Source: Aestuariivivens sediminicola (lineage in GTDB: Bacteria; Bacteroidota; Bacteroidia; Flavobacteriales; Flavobacteriaceae). From it: a stretch of 64,000 nt of DNA. A program made the position numbers and the translations under genes. Where the stretch lies: NCBI RefSeq assembly GCF_022662015.1, contig NZ_JAKMCM010000001.1, positions 992,001 to 1,056,000 on the forward strand. Reading direction: 5' to 3'. Under the pieces are notes generated by a model. It had not been told where the DNA came from. It saw only the letters and a list, made by a program, of their open reading frames with translations, and ran no database searches. Shown in pieces: positions 54,914 to 63,645 of the stretch; within the stretch, counting starts at the first letter, position 1; the number at the start of each line of letters is the position of its first letter.

Positions 54914-55546
54914 CTAAATAAACTTCAGTGTAACCGCCTTTTTAATAAGTTCCGCTGTATTTTTAACATTAAGCTTTTTAAGTATGTTGGCGCGATGGGA
55001 TTCTATGGTTCTCGAACTCACATACAGTTTTACTGCAATTTCCTTAGTAGTCAATCCCTTTGATATCAGTTCTAATACTTCATGTTCTTTTTTTGAGAGC
55101 ATAGCGTTGCTCACCGGATGTTCCGACATAAAATTGATCATCTTCTCTGAAATATTTTGATTGAAATATTTCTTTCCCTTACGCACTGTTCTCACAGCCT
55201 TTAACAACTCTTCCTGATCGGTATTCTTTAAAAGATAGCCGTAAGCCCCCATTTTGGCACATTTCGCAATATAATTACCCTCATCATGCATTGAAATTAC
55301 AATTGGTTTAATTTGACTGCTTACGTGTTTTAATTGCCTTAAAGCTTCAAAGCCATCCATGTTTGGCATGGTTATATCCAATAAAACAATGTCAATGTCT
55401 TGATGCCCGTTAATAAATTCGATCAATTCAACTCCATCACTCACACAGTTTACGACTTCTATATCGTTATGTCTTTTTAAAAGCTCTTCAAGGCCATTTC
55501 TAAAGAGCTCATGATCATCCGCAATAATGAGTCTAATTTTTTCCAT
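54914..55546 (-). CDS. LuxR/NarL-family response regulator
   Basis: A 210-residue protein: receiver domain with the acidic pair DDHELF, phospho-acceptor Asp in VLLDITMPNMDG (about residue 57) and Lys in YLLKNTD; C-terminal HTH (LSKKEHEVLELISKGLTTKEIAVKLYVSSRTIESHRANILKKL) of LuxR type. Its start lies inside the end of the sensor kinase gene (14-bp overlap), so it is the cognate partner. Confidence 0.95.
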   Translation of the reverse strand: MEKIRLIIADDHELFRNGLEELLKRHNDIEVVNCVSDGVELIEFINGHQDIDIVLLDITMPNMDGFEALRQLKHVSSQIKPIVISMHDEGNYIAKCAKMGAYGYLLKNTDQEELLKAVRTVRKGKKYFNQNISEKMINFMSEHPVSNAMLSKKEHEVLELISKGLTTKEIAVKLYVSSRTIESHRANILKKLNVKNTAELIKKAVTLKFI

Positions 55547-57194
55547 TTTCTATTGGTAACTCGATTATAAAAGTTGTATTGCCTGGCTTAGAGTTTATCT
55601 CGATTGTGCCGTTACATAGTTCCACACGTTCTTTTATATTGATTATGCCAGAACCCAAATTTACATTGTTAAGATCAAACCCAATACCATCATCAAAATA
55701 AAAAAGTGAGATAAAATCATCAAATTCAGACAGGGTGACTCTAATATTTTTTGCCATCGCATGTTTTAAGCTATTGTTTGTGAGTTCCTGACATATTCTA
55801 AAAAGATTAATTTCCTGATCCTTGGTAATTCTGCTCTGCTCTGGTTTTAATAAATCTTCAAAGGCAATTGACGTCTCAGTAGATTTTCGCATCTGATCAA
55901 AAAAATTACTTAGCGCTACCCCTACTCCAAAATCATCTATCGTCGAAGGCATTAAGGCATTCGACATAAGCCGGACCTCCGAAATGGTTTCGTCCGCCAA
56001 TTTTTTCATTTCCTGTTGTAAGGCCTTATCCTCTACTTTGTTCTCAATATAAATCCTTAAAGATGTTAAAAGGGGGCCTATCCCATCATGCAGTTCACGG
56101 GAGAGGCGACGTCTTTCATTTTCGAGTCCATCCAATAGTTGGCGTTTGGTTCGCATGCTCTGGGTCGTCTCACTGTTTCTAAATTCAATAAGTTTGTCCC
56201 GCATTTTTATTAAACTATTTCCGAGTGCATCGTTTTTACTTTTTGGACTGTAGTTGGTGTTTAAATTCATTTCACCGATCTTCTTTGAGAAGTCCACAGC
56301 ACCTTGTAATGACTTCTTTAAAAGATTCAAGGCTTCATACATTTCTTTTATTTCATCAGAATTTTTTGAATAGGTATCCGTACCATCATAGTTGCCCTGC
56401 GCCATGACTTTAAGACTCTTTTTCATCTTTATTATAGGGTCTGCAATAATCTTGGTTAAAAACAAGGACAGAAAAATAGCTATTAGCATAATAAGCAACA
56501 GCAGAATTAAAAGCCGTCGTTTTAAGCTTTTCAAAGGCGCCTCAACTTCGTCCTTATCTATTTCGGAAAGAATAGTCAATTTCAAATTTGAAAGTTCAAT
56601 AAGGCTATAAACGCCATAGACATCAATGTTCCTGTAATCCTTGTAAATTCCTTTACCGGATTTGGAGTTCAAGGCATTGCGAACACCCTCCGTTCTCACC
56701 ATGATATCTGTTGGAGACACATCTTCAAGAAATCGGGATTGCGTTCGCATTCTAAAATCCTCACCAACTAAATAGGACTCCCCCGTATTGCCCATTCCGG
56801 TTCGTTCTAAAAGCACATCCATAACCTTTTCGTAATCCACCATCTTTATAACAGATGCACTGTCTTTAATGCTTACCAAGGCAATGGCCAATTCTTTATG
56901 CTCTAAAAACGAAGTGAAATCATATATCCCGGGCTGCGTAATCTTCTTCGGTAAATTAATATGTAAACTATCTTCAGGTAATTTGGTGTTGGAATTGTTG
57001 ACGAACTCCTGCCATTCGGATTGAATCAACTTTTCCAGCTGATTCTCTTTTAAGGTTTTTATAGAATTGAGCTGTTGAAGGATTCGGTTCTTTAAAACGT
57101 CCGAAAACTGGTTATAAAACGTGATTGACAGCAGTACGGCTACGAAAAAAACAAGGCTGTTAATGATTACTAATATGAGTGACTTTAAGCTAAT
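55533..57194 (-). CDS. Sensor histidine kinase (Cache-like sensor, HAMP, HisKA_3)
   Basis: The frame is open from 57203, just after a TAA. It encodes a first membrane helix (ILVIINSLVFFVAVLLSIT) that must belong to the protein. No ATG, GTG or TTG lies in frame ahead of that helix; ATT at 57192-57194 is my tentative start, giving ~553 residues. The nearest TTG in frame (57029) would remove the helix. Domains: membrane helix ~7-26, periplasmic Cache-like domain (GMGNTGESYLVGEDFRMRTQSR), second helix ~226-248, HAMP ~249-300, then HisKA_3 (RRLSRELHDGIGPLL, phospho-His about 369) and HATPase (ELTNNSLKHA, DDGIGFDL). A -7-like TATCTTTG lies just upstream on this strand. It signals to the regulator at 54914. 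Confidence 0.8.
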   Translation of the reverse strand: MSLKSLILVIINSLVFFVAVLLSITFYNQFSDVLKNRILQQLNSIKTLKENQLEKLIQSEWQEFVNNSNTKLPEDSLHINLPKKITQPGIYDFTSFLEHKELAIALVSIKDSASVIKMVDYEKVMDVLLERTGMGNTGESYLVGEDFRMRTQSRFLEDVSPTDIMVRTEGVRNALNSKSGKGIYKDYRNIDVYGVYSLIELSNLKLTILSEIDKDEVEAPLKSLKRRLLILLLLIMLIAIFLSLFLTKIIADPIIKMKKSLKVMAQGNYDGTDTYSKNSDEIKEMYEALNLLKKSLQGAVDFSKKIGEMNLNTNYSPKSKNDALGNSLIKMRDKLIEFRNSETTQSMRTKRQLLDGLENERRRLSRELHDGIGPLLTSLRIYIENKVEDKALQQEMKKLADETISEVRLMSNALMPSTIDDFGVGVALSNFFDQMRKSTETSIAFEDLLKPEQSRITKDQEINLFRICQELTNNSLKHAMAKNIRVTLSEFDDFISLFYFDDGIGFDLNNVNLGSGIINIKERVELCNGTIEINSKPGNTTFIIELPIENGKN

Positions 57195-57235
57195 CTCTAT
57201 TAATTATTACAGTTTGTGAAATTACAAAGATAGGA

Positions 57236-58405
57236 TTAATTGGTCTCTTTGAAAGGATGGCGTTCTTCCCAACTCTGTGCGGGATTCATAAGTTTAAACA
57301 CCGGATATAAAATGGCATTTAAAAAAGGATTTGTATGCTTCAAATACATCACCATGGGTTCCGGTTTCGCGCCTACTGAACTCTTTATCGCCATCGCAGT
57401 TCTGGCATATACGATGGTATCAAATCGATTCTCAATACCAAACTGTAGCATATCATACAACATATTCAGGTAAAGCTGATTTGAATACTGATGTTTGCTG
57501 TCATATCCCAGAAAATACGTTTCTAAATCCTTCCCGTTCAAAATAAGGGTGTAAAACCCGACGAGCACATCATTTAAATAGTAACCATAGACCTTAAACT
57601 TGTCCTTTAATTTTAGCTTCAGTTCATAAAAATGGTTCTGAGGTAAAATAAAGGTGTTAAATCGGGCGTTGTCCGAAACATTGAGATACAATTCGTGCAT
57701 CCATTTTGAACACCCTTGAGTCGTATTTAAATCAAGCTCCTTCGTAACAATTCCGTTTAGTTTCCTTCTGGCCCGTCTGTATCGATCCCTGTATTTCTTT
57801 TTTAAAGATCCAATATAATCGTTCATGGTGTGCCAGTTTTCAGGTAATAGCATCATCATATTGGGCTGCACTCTCACTTCATGTAGGTTTTTAGAAGTAA
57901 AAAACGTTCTGTTTCTGAAAATGGGGTCTTCAATAAAGAAATCTTTCAGCACAACAGCTCTAATCCGCTTTCCATAGGTTTTTAGTATGTTCTCTGTTAA
58001 GACCTCAACGCCCTTAAATAGTAAATCGAAGAATTCTGATGGTGCTATCTTATTTTGATCATAATAAAGTGCATGTTGACCTGTATGGGTTAAATTGCCA
58101 ACGACTAGGACATTACCCTTTAATATTCTCGATACAAGGTCTCTAAAAAACTCTTTTAATCGTGATCTCGCCGCTTTTCTAAACATGTCCCTAAGATACA
58201 ACTGGGCCCGTTGTATTACGACCATACCCACGAGGGCATCATTTTCCATTACCCCGATATAGAACCACTGGATATTGTCGGGTGCCACATTTTCTAATGC
58301 CTCCAAATACTTTGATTGTAAAAAAATATCATGAGCAACAAGAGCATCCCAGTTAGCCGGAAACTCTTTAAATGAATTAAAAATGCGAAACGTTTTCAAT
58401 ACCAA
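57236..58405 (-). CDS. FemAB/BioF2-like acyltransferase (GNAT fold)
   Basis: A protein of ~389 residues. YIGSLKKKYRDRYRRARRKL near residue 192 and the later NDVLVGFYTLILNGKDLETYFLGYD form the N-acyltransferase pattern of the PF13480 group (peptidoglycan-bridge or cell-surface acylation relatives). Substrate unknown. The start is unclear: TTG at 58405 or 58399 are the only candidates near the family N-terminus, and a strong terminator T-run overlaps 58404-58411, directly at the first TTG. Confidence 0.75.
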   Translation of the reverse strand: MVLKTFRIFNSFKEFPANWDALVAHDIFLQSKYLEALENVAPDNIQWFYIGVMENDALVGMVVIQRAQLYLRDMFRKAARSRLKEFFRDLVSRILKGNVLVVGNLTHTGQHALYYDQNKIAPSEFFDLLFKGVEVLTENILKTYGKRIRAVVLKDFFIEDPIFRNRTFFTSKNLHEVRVQPNMMMLLPENWHTMNDYIGSLKKKYRDRYRRARRKLNGIVTKELDLNTTQGCSKWMHELYLNVSDNARFNTFILPQNHFYELKLKLKDKFKVYGYYLNDVLVGFYTLILNGKDLETYFLGYDSKHQYSNQLYLNMLYDMLQFGIENRFDTIVYARTAMAIKSSVGAKPEPMVMYLKHTNPFLNAILYPVFKLMNPAQSWEERHPFKETN

Positions 58406-58438
58406 AAAAAAGACTGAAATTAAATTACCTCAGTCTTT
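58404..58438 (-). terminator. Terminator of the DUF1761 gene
   Basis: On the minus strand AAGACTGA / TCAGTCTT forms an 8-9 bp stem (58409-58438) followed by a run of eight T. It lies 26 bp after the DUF1761 stop and runs into the start of the acyltransferase gene. Confidence 0.75.
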
Positions 58439-58463
58439 ATCTCTATTTAAAAATTACAAAATG

Positions 58464-58943
58464 TTAATGCCATCCACAGATAATCGCACCCATAACACCC
58501 AGGGTAACGACCCAGTAACCACTGTTTACAAGAATGTACTTGGCACCCTTTCGTTCAAACAGCGCATTGGTGCCTAAAATAGGCAGGGCGATAAAAATAC
58601 CGGCTAAAACACCGTGAAAAGCACCATGCTTAAAGGTTCTAAACTCATTTGTGTAATCCGCCATAAAGGCATCATAAGACGGTAATACCCCGAGCTCACC
58701 CTGAACTAGACTGTAAGCCCCCATTTGATGAATAACCATTGGCATAATGGACATGGCCAAAAGAAATGCAAAAATTAAGGCCATAATAAAAATTTTGGCC
58801 ATATTCCCGCCTTTTATCTTTTCTTCAGTCATGTCTGCTGCCTGCATCCATGCCGTACCAAATACCTTAGGATTGTACCAAATAAATCCGACAACAAGAG
58901 CAGAAACAGCTGCAGCTAAAATTGCTAAAAAATTAATTTCCAT
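58464..58943 (-). CDS. DUF1761 membrane protein
   Basis: A 159-residue protein with four membrane helices and the family opening FLAILAAAVSALVVGFIWYNPKVFGTAWM. This small family is widespread in Bacteroidota and Proteobacteria; its function is unknown. Normal length, complete. Transcribed alone. Confidence 0.9.
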   Translation of the reverse strand: MEINFLAILAAAVSALVVGFIWYNPKVFGTAWMQAADMTEEKIKGGNMAKIFIMALIFAFLLAMSIMPMVIHQMGAYSLVQGELGVLPSYDAFMADYTNEFRTFKHGAFHGVLAGIFIALPILGTNALFERKGAKYILVNSGYWVVTLGVMGAIICGWH

Positions 58944-59033
58944 AATAGTTAAAATGATTAGTTAGTACATAAATGTAGTTAAAAAACTTATAACTAGATT
59001 GTTTTTAACATTAAGTAAAACATCAAATCATCT

Positions 59034-60572
59034 CTATTTCTTGGTAAAGATACTTTGAGTGTTATCGTAATTTAATCCCTTAATTTCAATTAAGTCTAAC
59101 AGGCTATAATATAAAATATCCGTAGTATAATGATTGTAATTATTATTGGATAACGCTTCAACCTTTAAAGGGTATATTTCTTTAAATCTATTTGAATACC
59201 AAACAAACATTGCCGGATTTCTACTAGCCTCATCATTTTGCGCGTGAAGCCATTTACCGTTTTCTCCTAAAATCTCTCCATGATCCGAAAGATAAATCAA
59301 TATACTAGGCACATTACAGTCCTGCAATATTTTAATTATTTCATTAATAAGATGGTCTAAATACACTACGGTATTATCGTATGAGTTTATAATGTCTTCG
59401 CCGTTTAAAGACGGAATATGTTTTGAGTTGATTACTGGCCTAAATTGTCTTATACTTTCAGGGTATCTGTTCTCATACCACCAATGACTGCCCATCATGT
59501 GTAACGTATACAAGCCCCTTGCTTTCGCTTCATTAACACTATTCTTAAACGGTTTTAACAATTGTTCATCCAAAGCCTTCCTGAAACTATACACAGATCT
59601 CAAACTGTCTATTAACAACACCTTATTATTGGTATCAACAATACTCTTATAACTCTTTTCTAATTCTTGATTTCCAATCCAAATGGTATAATACCCACTG
59701 CGGTTAAATACATCAAATATTGAAGTAATATTATTAAGATTATTAGTGTCGACACTCGCATCTGTTAGTATTCTTGGCAAGCTCGACCCTGTATAAGTGT
59801 GTGGTGTATAAATATTACTATAGCTAACCACATTCTTATTTCTAACCAAATAAGGTGTCGTTTCTTTAGCATATCCATTTAACTGCAGGTGATCTGCTCG
59901 GACAGATTCACCAAGTACTAAGACAATATTCAAACTATCTTTCAGTGCGGTTATGGTTTCTGGTACTGAATTAAACACATAATCAACTTTTTTGTAGTAT
60001 TCAGTAACACCATAAATAACACTGTATGGCAATCTGCTTTTTAGGGTATTAGGGCGAATATTCTCTATTAAAAAAAACGTTGAAATGGACGCTAAGGATA
60101 TCGTGAAGAAAGGCAAATTTCCCTTAAAAGGAATTTTTTTGAAAACCCAGCCAATTACAACTAACAAAGCGACCAGCAACAACATAAACATTAGGTATGG
60201 AAAAGACAACAGGTCGACAACAATGGAGGGTTTTGTCTCTATAACCGCATGGATCAAAGAATTTGTAACTGAAATATCTTGAGTATAAACCCAATATGAA
60301 AATAGGCAAAGAATGAAAAAAATAGGCATAAAAACCAACATAAACAACCATTTATTCATTGTTGTTAAGTAAATGTATCCAGCAATCGAAAACTGCAACA
60401 AAACAACATGAACTATGTACATAAAATGGTCCTTGACCCCTGATAAAGGGATGTTCCAATATGAAGATAGTGTTATACAAAAAACAAATAATACATTTAA
60501 TGATACATTAAACACTATTTGATTTCTATATTTTAGAAAAAAAGTATAAAATCTATTTCTTAACCTTTCCAT
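59034..60572 (-). CDS. EptA/OpgE-like phosphoethanolamine transferase (sulfatase family)
   Basis: A 512-residue protein with five N-terminal membrane helices (~15-175) and a periplasmic alkaline-phosphatase-type domain. The catalytic region reads VLVLGESVRADHLQLNGY: Ser223 stands at the nucleophile site usually occupied by Thr in EptA, so it could belong to the GES-type subgroup. YLSDHGEILGENGKWLHAQ carries the metal Asp and His. It would move a phospho-headgroup from phosphatidylethanolamine to lipid A or glycan. It overlaps the AT3 gene by 20 bp. Confidence 0.85.
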   Translation of the reverse strand: MERLRNRFYTFFLKYRNQIVFNVSLNVLFVFCITLSSYWNIPLSGVKDHFMYIVHVVLLQFSIAGYIYLTTMNKWLFMLVFMPIFFILCLFSYWVYTQDISVTNSLIHAVIETKPSIVVDLLSFPYLMFMLLLVALLVVIGWVFKKIPFKGNLPFFTISLASISTFFLIENIRPNTLKSRLPYSVIYGVTEYYKKVDYVFNSVPETITALKDSLNIVLVLGESVRADHLQLNGYAKETTPYLVRNKNVVSYSNIYTPHTYTGSSLPRILTDASVDTNNLNNITSIFDVFNRSGYYTIWIGNQELEKSYKSIVDTNNKVLLIDSLRSVYSFRKALDEQLLKPFKNSVNEAKARGLYTLHMMGSHWWYENRYPESIRQFRPVINSKHIPSLNGEDIINSYDNTVVYLDHLINEIIKILQDCNVPSILIYLSDHGEILGENGKWLHAQNDEASRNPAMFVWYSNRFKEIYPLKVEALSNNNYNHYTTDILYYSLLDLIEIKGLNYDNTQSIFTKK

Positions 60573-61539
60573 TCAATATTGGCATGTACTTGTTAATTAA
60601 TAACACGATTGGTAAAAGAAGTAAAATCTGTAAAAAAACAAGGCCCAATTTTATGTGTTCACTAAAATTGAAAAGGGTTATTCCAATACCAACCAGAGCT
60701 AATTTTATCACAGTTAACGCTCTTAAGTGAAGTGCTAAAATCGGTATTGTATTTCTTCCCAAAAAAGCAAAGCCTGTTTTCATACGGAAAATTTTAAAAA
60801 ATAAAAGAACAAAAAAGCAGCCGGCTAACCCACTGATTAAAAACAATATTATATTGCCATAATCAGACCTATACATATCTACTTTGGAATTAATTAAACC
60901 TGATATCAAGCTCAACATCAAGCAGAGCAATAAAACCCCAATTGATTTTATTCCCCGTTGAGCTGTTATCAATTTATTCTTCAAAACAAAACCCAATCCA
61001 TAAAAAAATAATGAGACACAAGCGACATCAAAACTCCAAGGAAGATTAACCTCAAAAAAAACAGGATAACTAACACCAAAGAGCAACAAAATAATAAATA
61101 CTATGTATTGGATATACCTGTTATTTATTTCGAGAATTAAAGAGAACAATAAAAATGACAAAAAAATGCACGGCAAAAACCACATTGGTATACCCCAATC
61201 CATGAACTGAATACCACCCTGGGCATAGAAAACGCCTAAAAATTCCTTTAAAGGATCTAAATCATAAGTTTTACTGTTTCCATAATGCCTTCCAATAAGA
61301 AACCAAAAACCATATAACATAAAACTCCATGCAAAATAAGGAATTATAATACATTTGGCACGATGTATTATCTTCTCTAAATCAACCTTTTTAGGATGAA
61401 ACATCCCCGCAATAAAAAAAAACAAGGGAACATGAAAACTATATATATAGGATTCAATAATTGGAAAGTTATGTCCATAGATCACAAGAAAAATTCCCAA
61501 ACCTCTAGCTTGATCTACCCATCTATATCTATGGTCCAT
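60553..61539 (-). CDS. Acyltransferase family 3 (AT3) membrane protein
   Basis: A 328-residue protein with about 10 membrane helices. It starts YRWVDQARGLGIFLVIYGHNFP, the AT3 motif with catalytic His; FHVPLFFFIAGMF follows as usual. AT3 enzymes acetylate or otherwise acylate surface glycans. It is translated together with the EptA-like gene (20-bp overlap) and lies 9 bp downstream of glnS, whose transcript may include it. Confidence 0.9.
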   Translation of the reverse strand: MDHRYRWVDQARGLGIFLVIYGHNFPIIESYIYSFHVPLFFFIAGMFHPKKVDLEKIIHRAKCIIIPYFAWSFMLYGFWFLIGRHYGNSKTYDLDPLKEFLGVFYAQGGIQFMDWGIPMWFLPCIFLSFLLFSLILEINNRYIQYIVFIILLLFGVSYPVFFEVNLPWSFDVACVSLFFYGLGFVLKNKLITAQRGIKSIGVLLLCLMLSLISGLINSKVDMYRSDYGNIILFLISGLAGCFFVLLFFKIFRMKTGFAFLGRNTIPILALHLRALTVIKLALVGIGITLFNFSEHIKLGLVFLQILLLLPIVLLINKYMPILNGKVKK

Positions 61540-61548
61540 TTAGCTTAT

Positions 61549-63546
61549 TTAAAGGTTACTTGCCACATTACGAAGCTCATTATTGATATCAATTAACGCT
61601 GTTGAAATAAACTTATCAATCTCTACATTTCGCTCCAAACCTTGATTCAGTAACACCTTGAGTGTTATCGCAACGGCAATACGGGTTCCCACTTTTTTTA
61701 CCGCCGTATGAAACAAGGGGGCCAATTCGGCATAACTCACATCTTTAGCCAGTTTCTCAATTTCGGCCTTTACTTTCTGCTGCTTTGCCTCCGGTAAATT
61801 TGTATACTTCTTGCCTAACTGCTGAATCACATCTATCGCTTTGCGCTTTGGAGGTTGCGGTTGTTGTTTGTTTGCCGGAGGGTTTTGTTTTGTCTTAACG
61901 GACTGTTTTGCCCAGGTATCCCGCAGACCTACCGTCTTATTAAACACCAAATGTTGCGGAGTCGAATCATCATCCACATTGAAATACCCCAAACGTTGAA
62001 ATTGATAGCGCTCACCTACAGTAGCTCCTTCTAAACTCGGTTCAACATAAGCCTGTATCGTCCTTAAGGAATTCGGATTTAAAAACGCCGTAAAATCTTT
62101 GTCCTGATGACTGTCCGGTGCTTCATCCATAAACAACCTGTCGTATTCCCTGACTTCAGCTTTGATGGCATGCACAATAGAGACCCAATGCAACGTGCCC
62201 TTCACTTTCCTGGCGGTATCTTCTGAATAGGTACAGTGAATCTCTTCAACATGTCCTTCACTATCCTTTACAACATTTTCTGCCTTAATAATATAAGCAT
62301 TCTTTAGCCGAACCTCTCCGCCCAACTTCAACCTGAAGAATTTGCTGCCCGCTTCCTCTTTAAAATCCTCCCGCTCGATGTAGAGTTCACGCGTAAAGGG
62401 TACTTTTCTATAACCTGCAGTGTCGTCCTCCTGGTTGTTCTCTGCATCCAACCACTCGACCTTGTCCTCGGGGTAATTTGTAATCACCAGTTTCACAGGA
62501 TTCAACACTGCCATGACCCTGGGAGCCACCTTATTCAAATCCTCGCGAACACAAAACTCTAAGAGCGATACATCGATGACGTTATCGCGTTTGGCGACAC
62601 CGACGGTCTCAACGAACTTTTTAATCGCATTTGGCGTATATCCCCTTCTCCTGATTCCTGAAATTGTAGGCATTCTGGGATCATCCCATCCGTTTACCAC
62701 ACCTTCCTCCACAAGTTTGAGCAACTTCCGTTTGCTCATAATCGTGTAGCTTAAATTTAAACGGGCAAATTCGCGCTGCTTAGGTCTTAACTTGTCTGAG
62801 TCGACCACCTGGTCCAAAAACCAATCGTAAAGCTCTCTGTGAGGCTTAAATTCCAGGGAACACAAGGAATGTGAAATTTGTTCAATGTAGTCACTTTCTC
62901 CATGGGTCCAATCATACATCGGGTAAACACACCAATCACTCCCGGTTCTGTGATGCTCTTTATGAATCACACGATACATTATAGGATCACGCATCAGCAT
63001 ATTCGGGTGTTTCATATCTATTTTTGCTCTCAAAATATGTTCGCCTTCTTCAAATTCTCCGTTCTTCATACGCTCAAAGAGATCCAGGTTTTCAGCAACG
63101 CTCCGATTCCTGAACGGGCTGTCCGTTCCGGCTTGTGTCGGTGTTCCTTTTTGTTCCGCCATGGCCTCACTGGATTGCGAATCCACATAGGCCTTGCCCT
63201 TCTTTATAAGCTCGACTGCCCAATCATAAAGGGTTTGAAAATAATCGGAGCTATACAGCTCCTGATCCCATGTGTAGCCCAGCCATGCAATATCTTCTTT
63301 TATGGCGTCGACATACTCCTGTTCTTCCTTCACCGGATTCGTATCGTCATATCTTAGGTTCACAGGGGCATTGTACTGTTCACCTAAACCGAAACTTATT
63401 CCAATAGCCTTGGTATGTCCGATATGTAAATACCCATTCGGCTCCGGTGGAAATCTAAAACGCAACTTATCTTTTGGCAACCCATTGGCTAAATCCTCTT
63501 CTATGATTTGCTCAATGAAATTTAATGACTTTCTTTCTTCTGACAT
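61549..63546 (-). CDS. glnS: Glutamine-tRNA ligase with C-terminal extension
   Basis: A 665-residue protein; the E. coli enzyme has 554. RFPPEPNGYLHIGHTKAI (33-50) is the HIGH motif and YTIMSKRKLLKLV the KMSKS motif. The anticodon-binding barrels end near residue 550. A ~110-residue tail follows: a Lys/Pro/Gln-rich linker (KQNPPANKQQPQPPKRK) and a helical domain. Such an extension recalls the C-terminal YqeY-like domain of Deinococcus GlnRS, but the resemblance is weak. It charges tRNA-Gln directly. A possible -7 element TAATTTTG lies at 63609-63616. Confidence 0.93.
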   Translation of the reverse strand: MSEERKSLNFIEQIIEEDLANGLPKDKLRFRFPPEPNGYLHIGHTKAIGISFGLGEQYNAPVNLRYDDTNPVKEEQEYVDAIKEDIAWLGYTWDQELYSSDYFQTLYDWAVELIKKGKAYVDSQSSEAMAEQKGTPTQAGTDSPFRNRSVAENLDLFERMKNGEFEEGEHILRAKIDMKHPNMLMRDPIMYRVIHKEHHRTGSDWCVYPMYDWTHGESDYIEQISHSLCSLEFKPHRELYDWFLDQVVDSDKLRPKQREFARLNLSYTIMSKRKLLKLVEEGVVNGWDDPRMPTISGIRRRGYTPNAIKKFVETVGVAKRDNVIDVSLLEFCVREDLNKVAPRVMAVLNPVKLVITNYPEDKVEWLDAENNQEDDTAGYRKVPFTRELYIEREDFKEEAGSKFFRLKLGGEVRLKNAYIIKAENVVKDSEGHVEEIHCTYSEDTARKVKGTLHWVSIVHAIKAEVREYDRLFMDEAPDSHQDKDFTAFLNPNSLRTIQAYVEPSLEGATVGERYQFQRLGYFNVDDDSTPQHLVFNKTVGLRDTWAKQSVKTKQNPPANKQQPQPPKRKAIDVIQQLGKKYTNLPEAKQQKVKAEIEKLAKDVSYAELAPLFHTAVKKVGTRIAVAITLKVLLNQGLERNVEIDKFISTALIDINNELRNVASNL

Positions 63547-63645
63547 AACATTGAAATCTCCAAAAATTAGTAATTGGAAACTCTCGTAATTAAACGAAAA
63601 TTATTGCGCAAAATTAGGTAATTTTACCGACTTAAATGAGATTCC

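Noticed and set aside
55533-57029. Sensor kinase starting at TTG 57029
   Set aside because: It would remove the first membrane helix that is in frame directly upstream.
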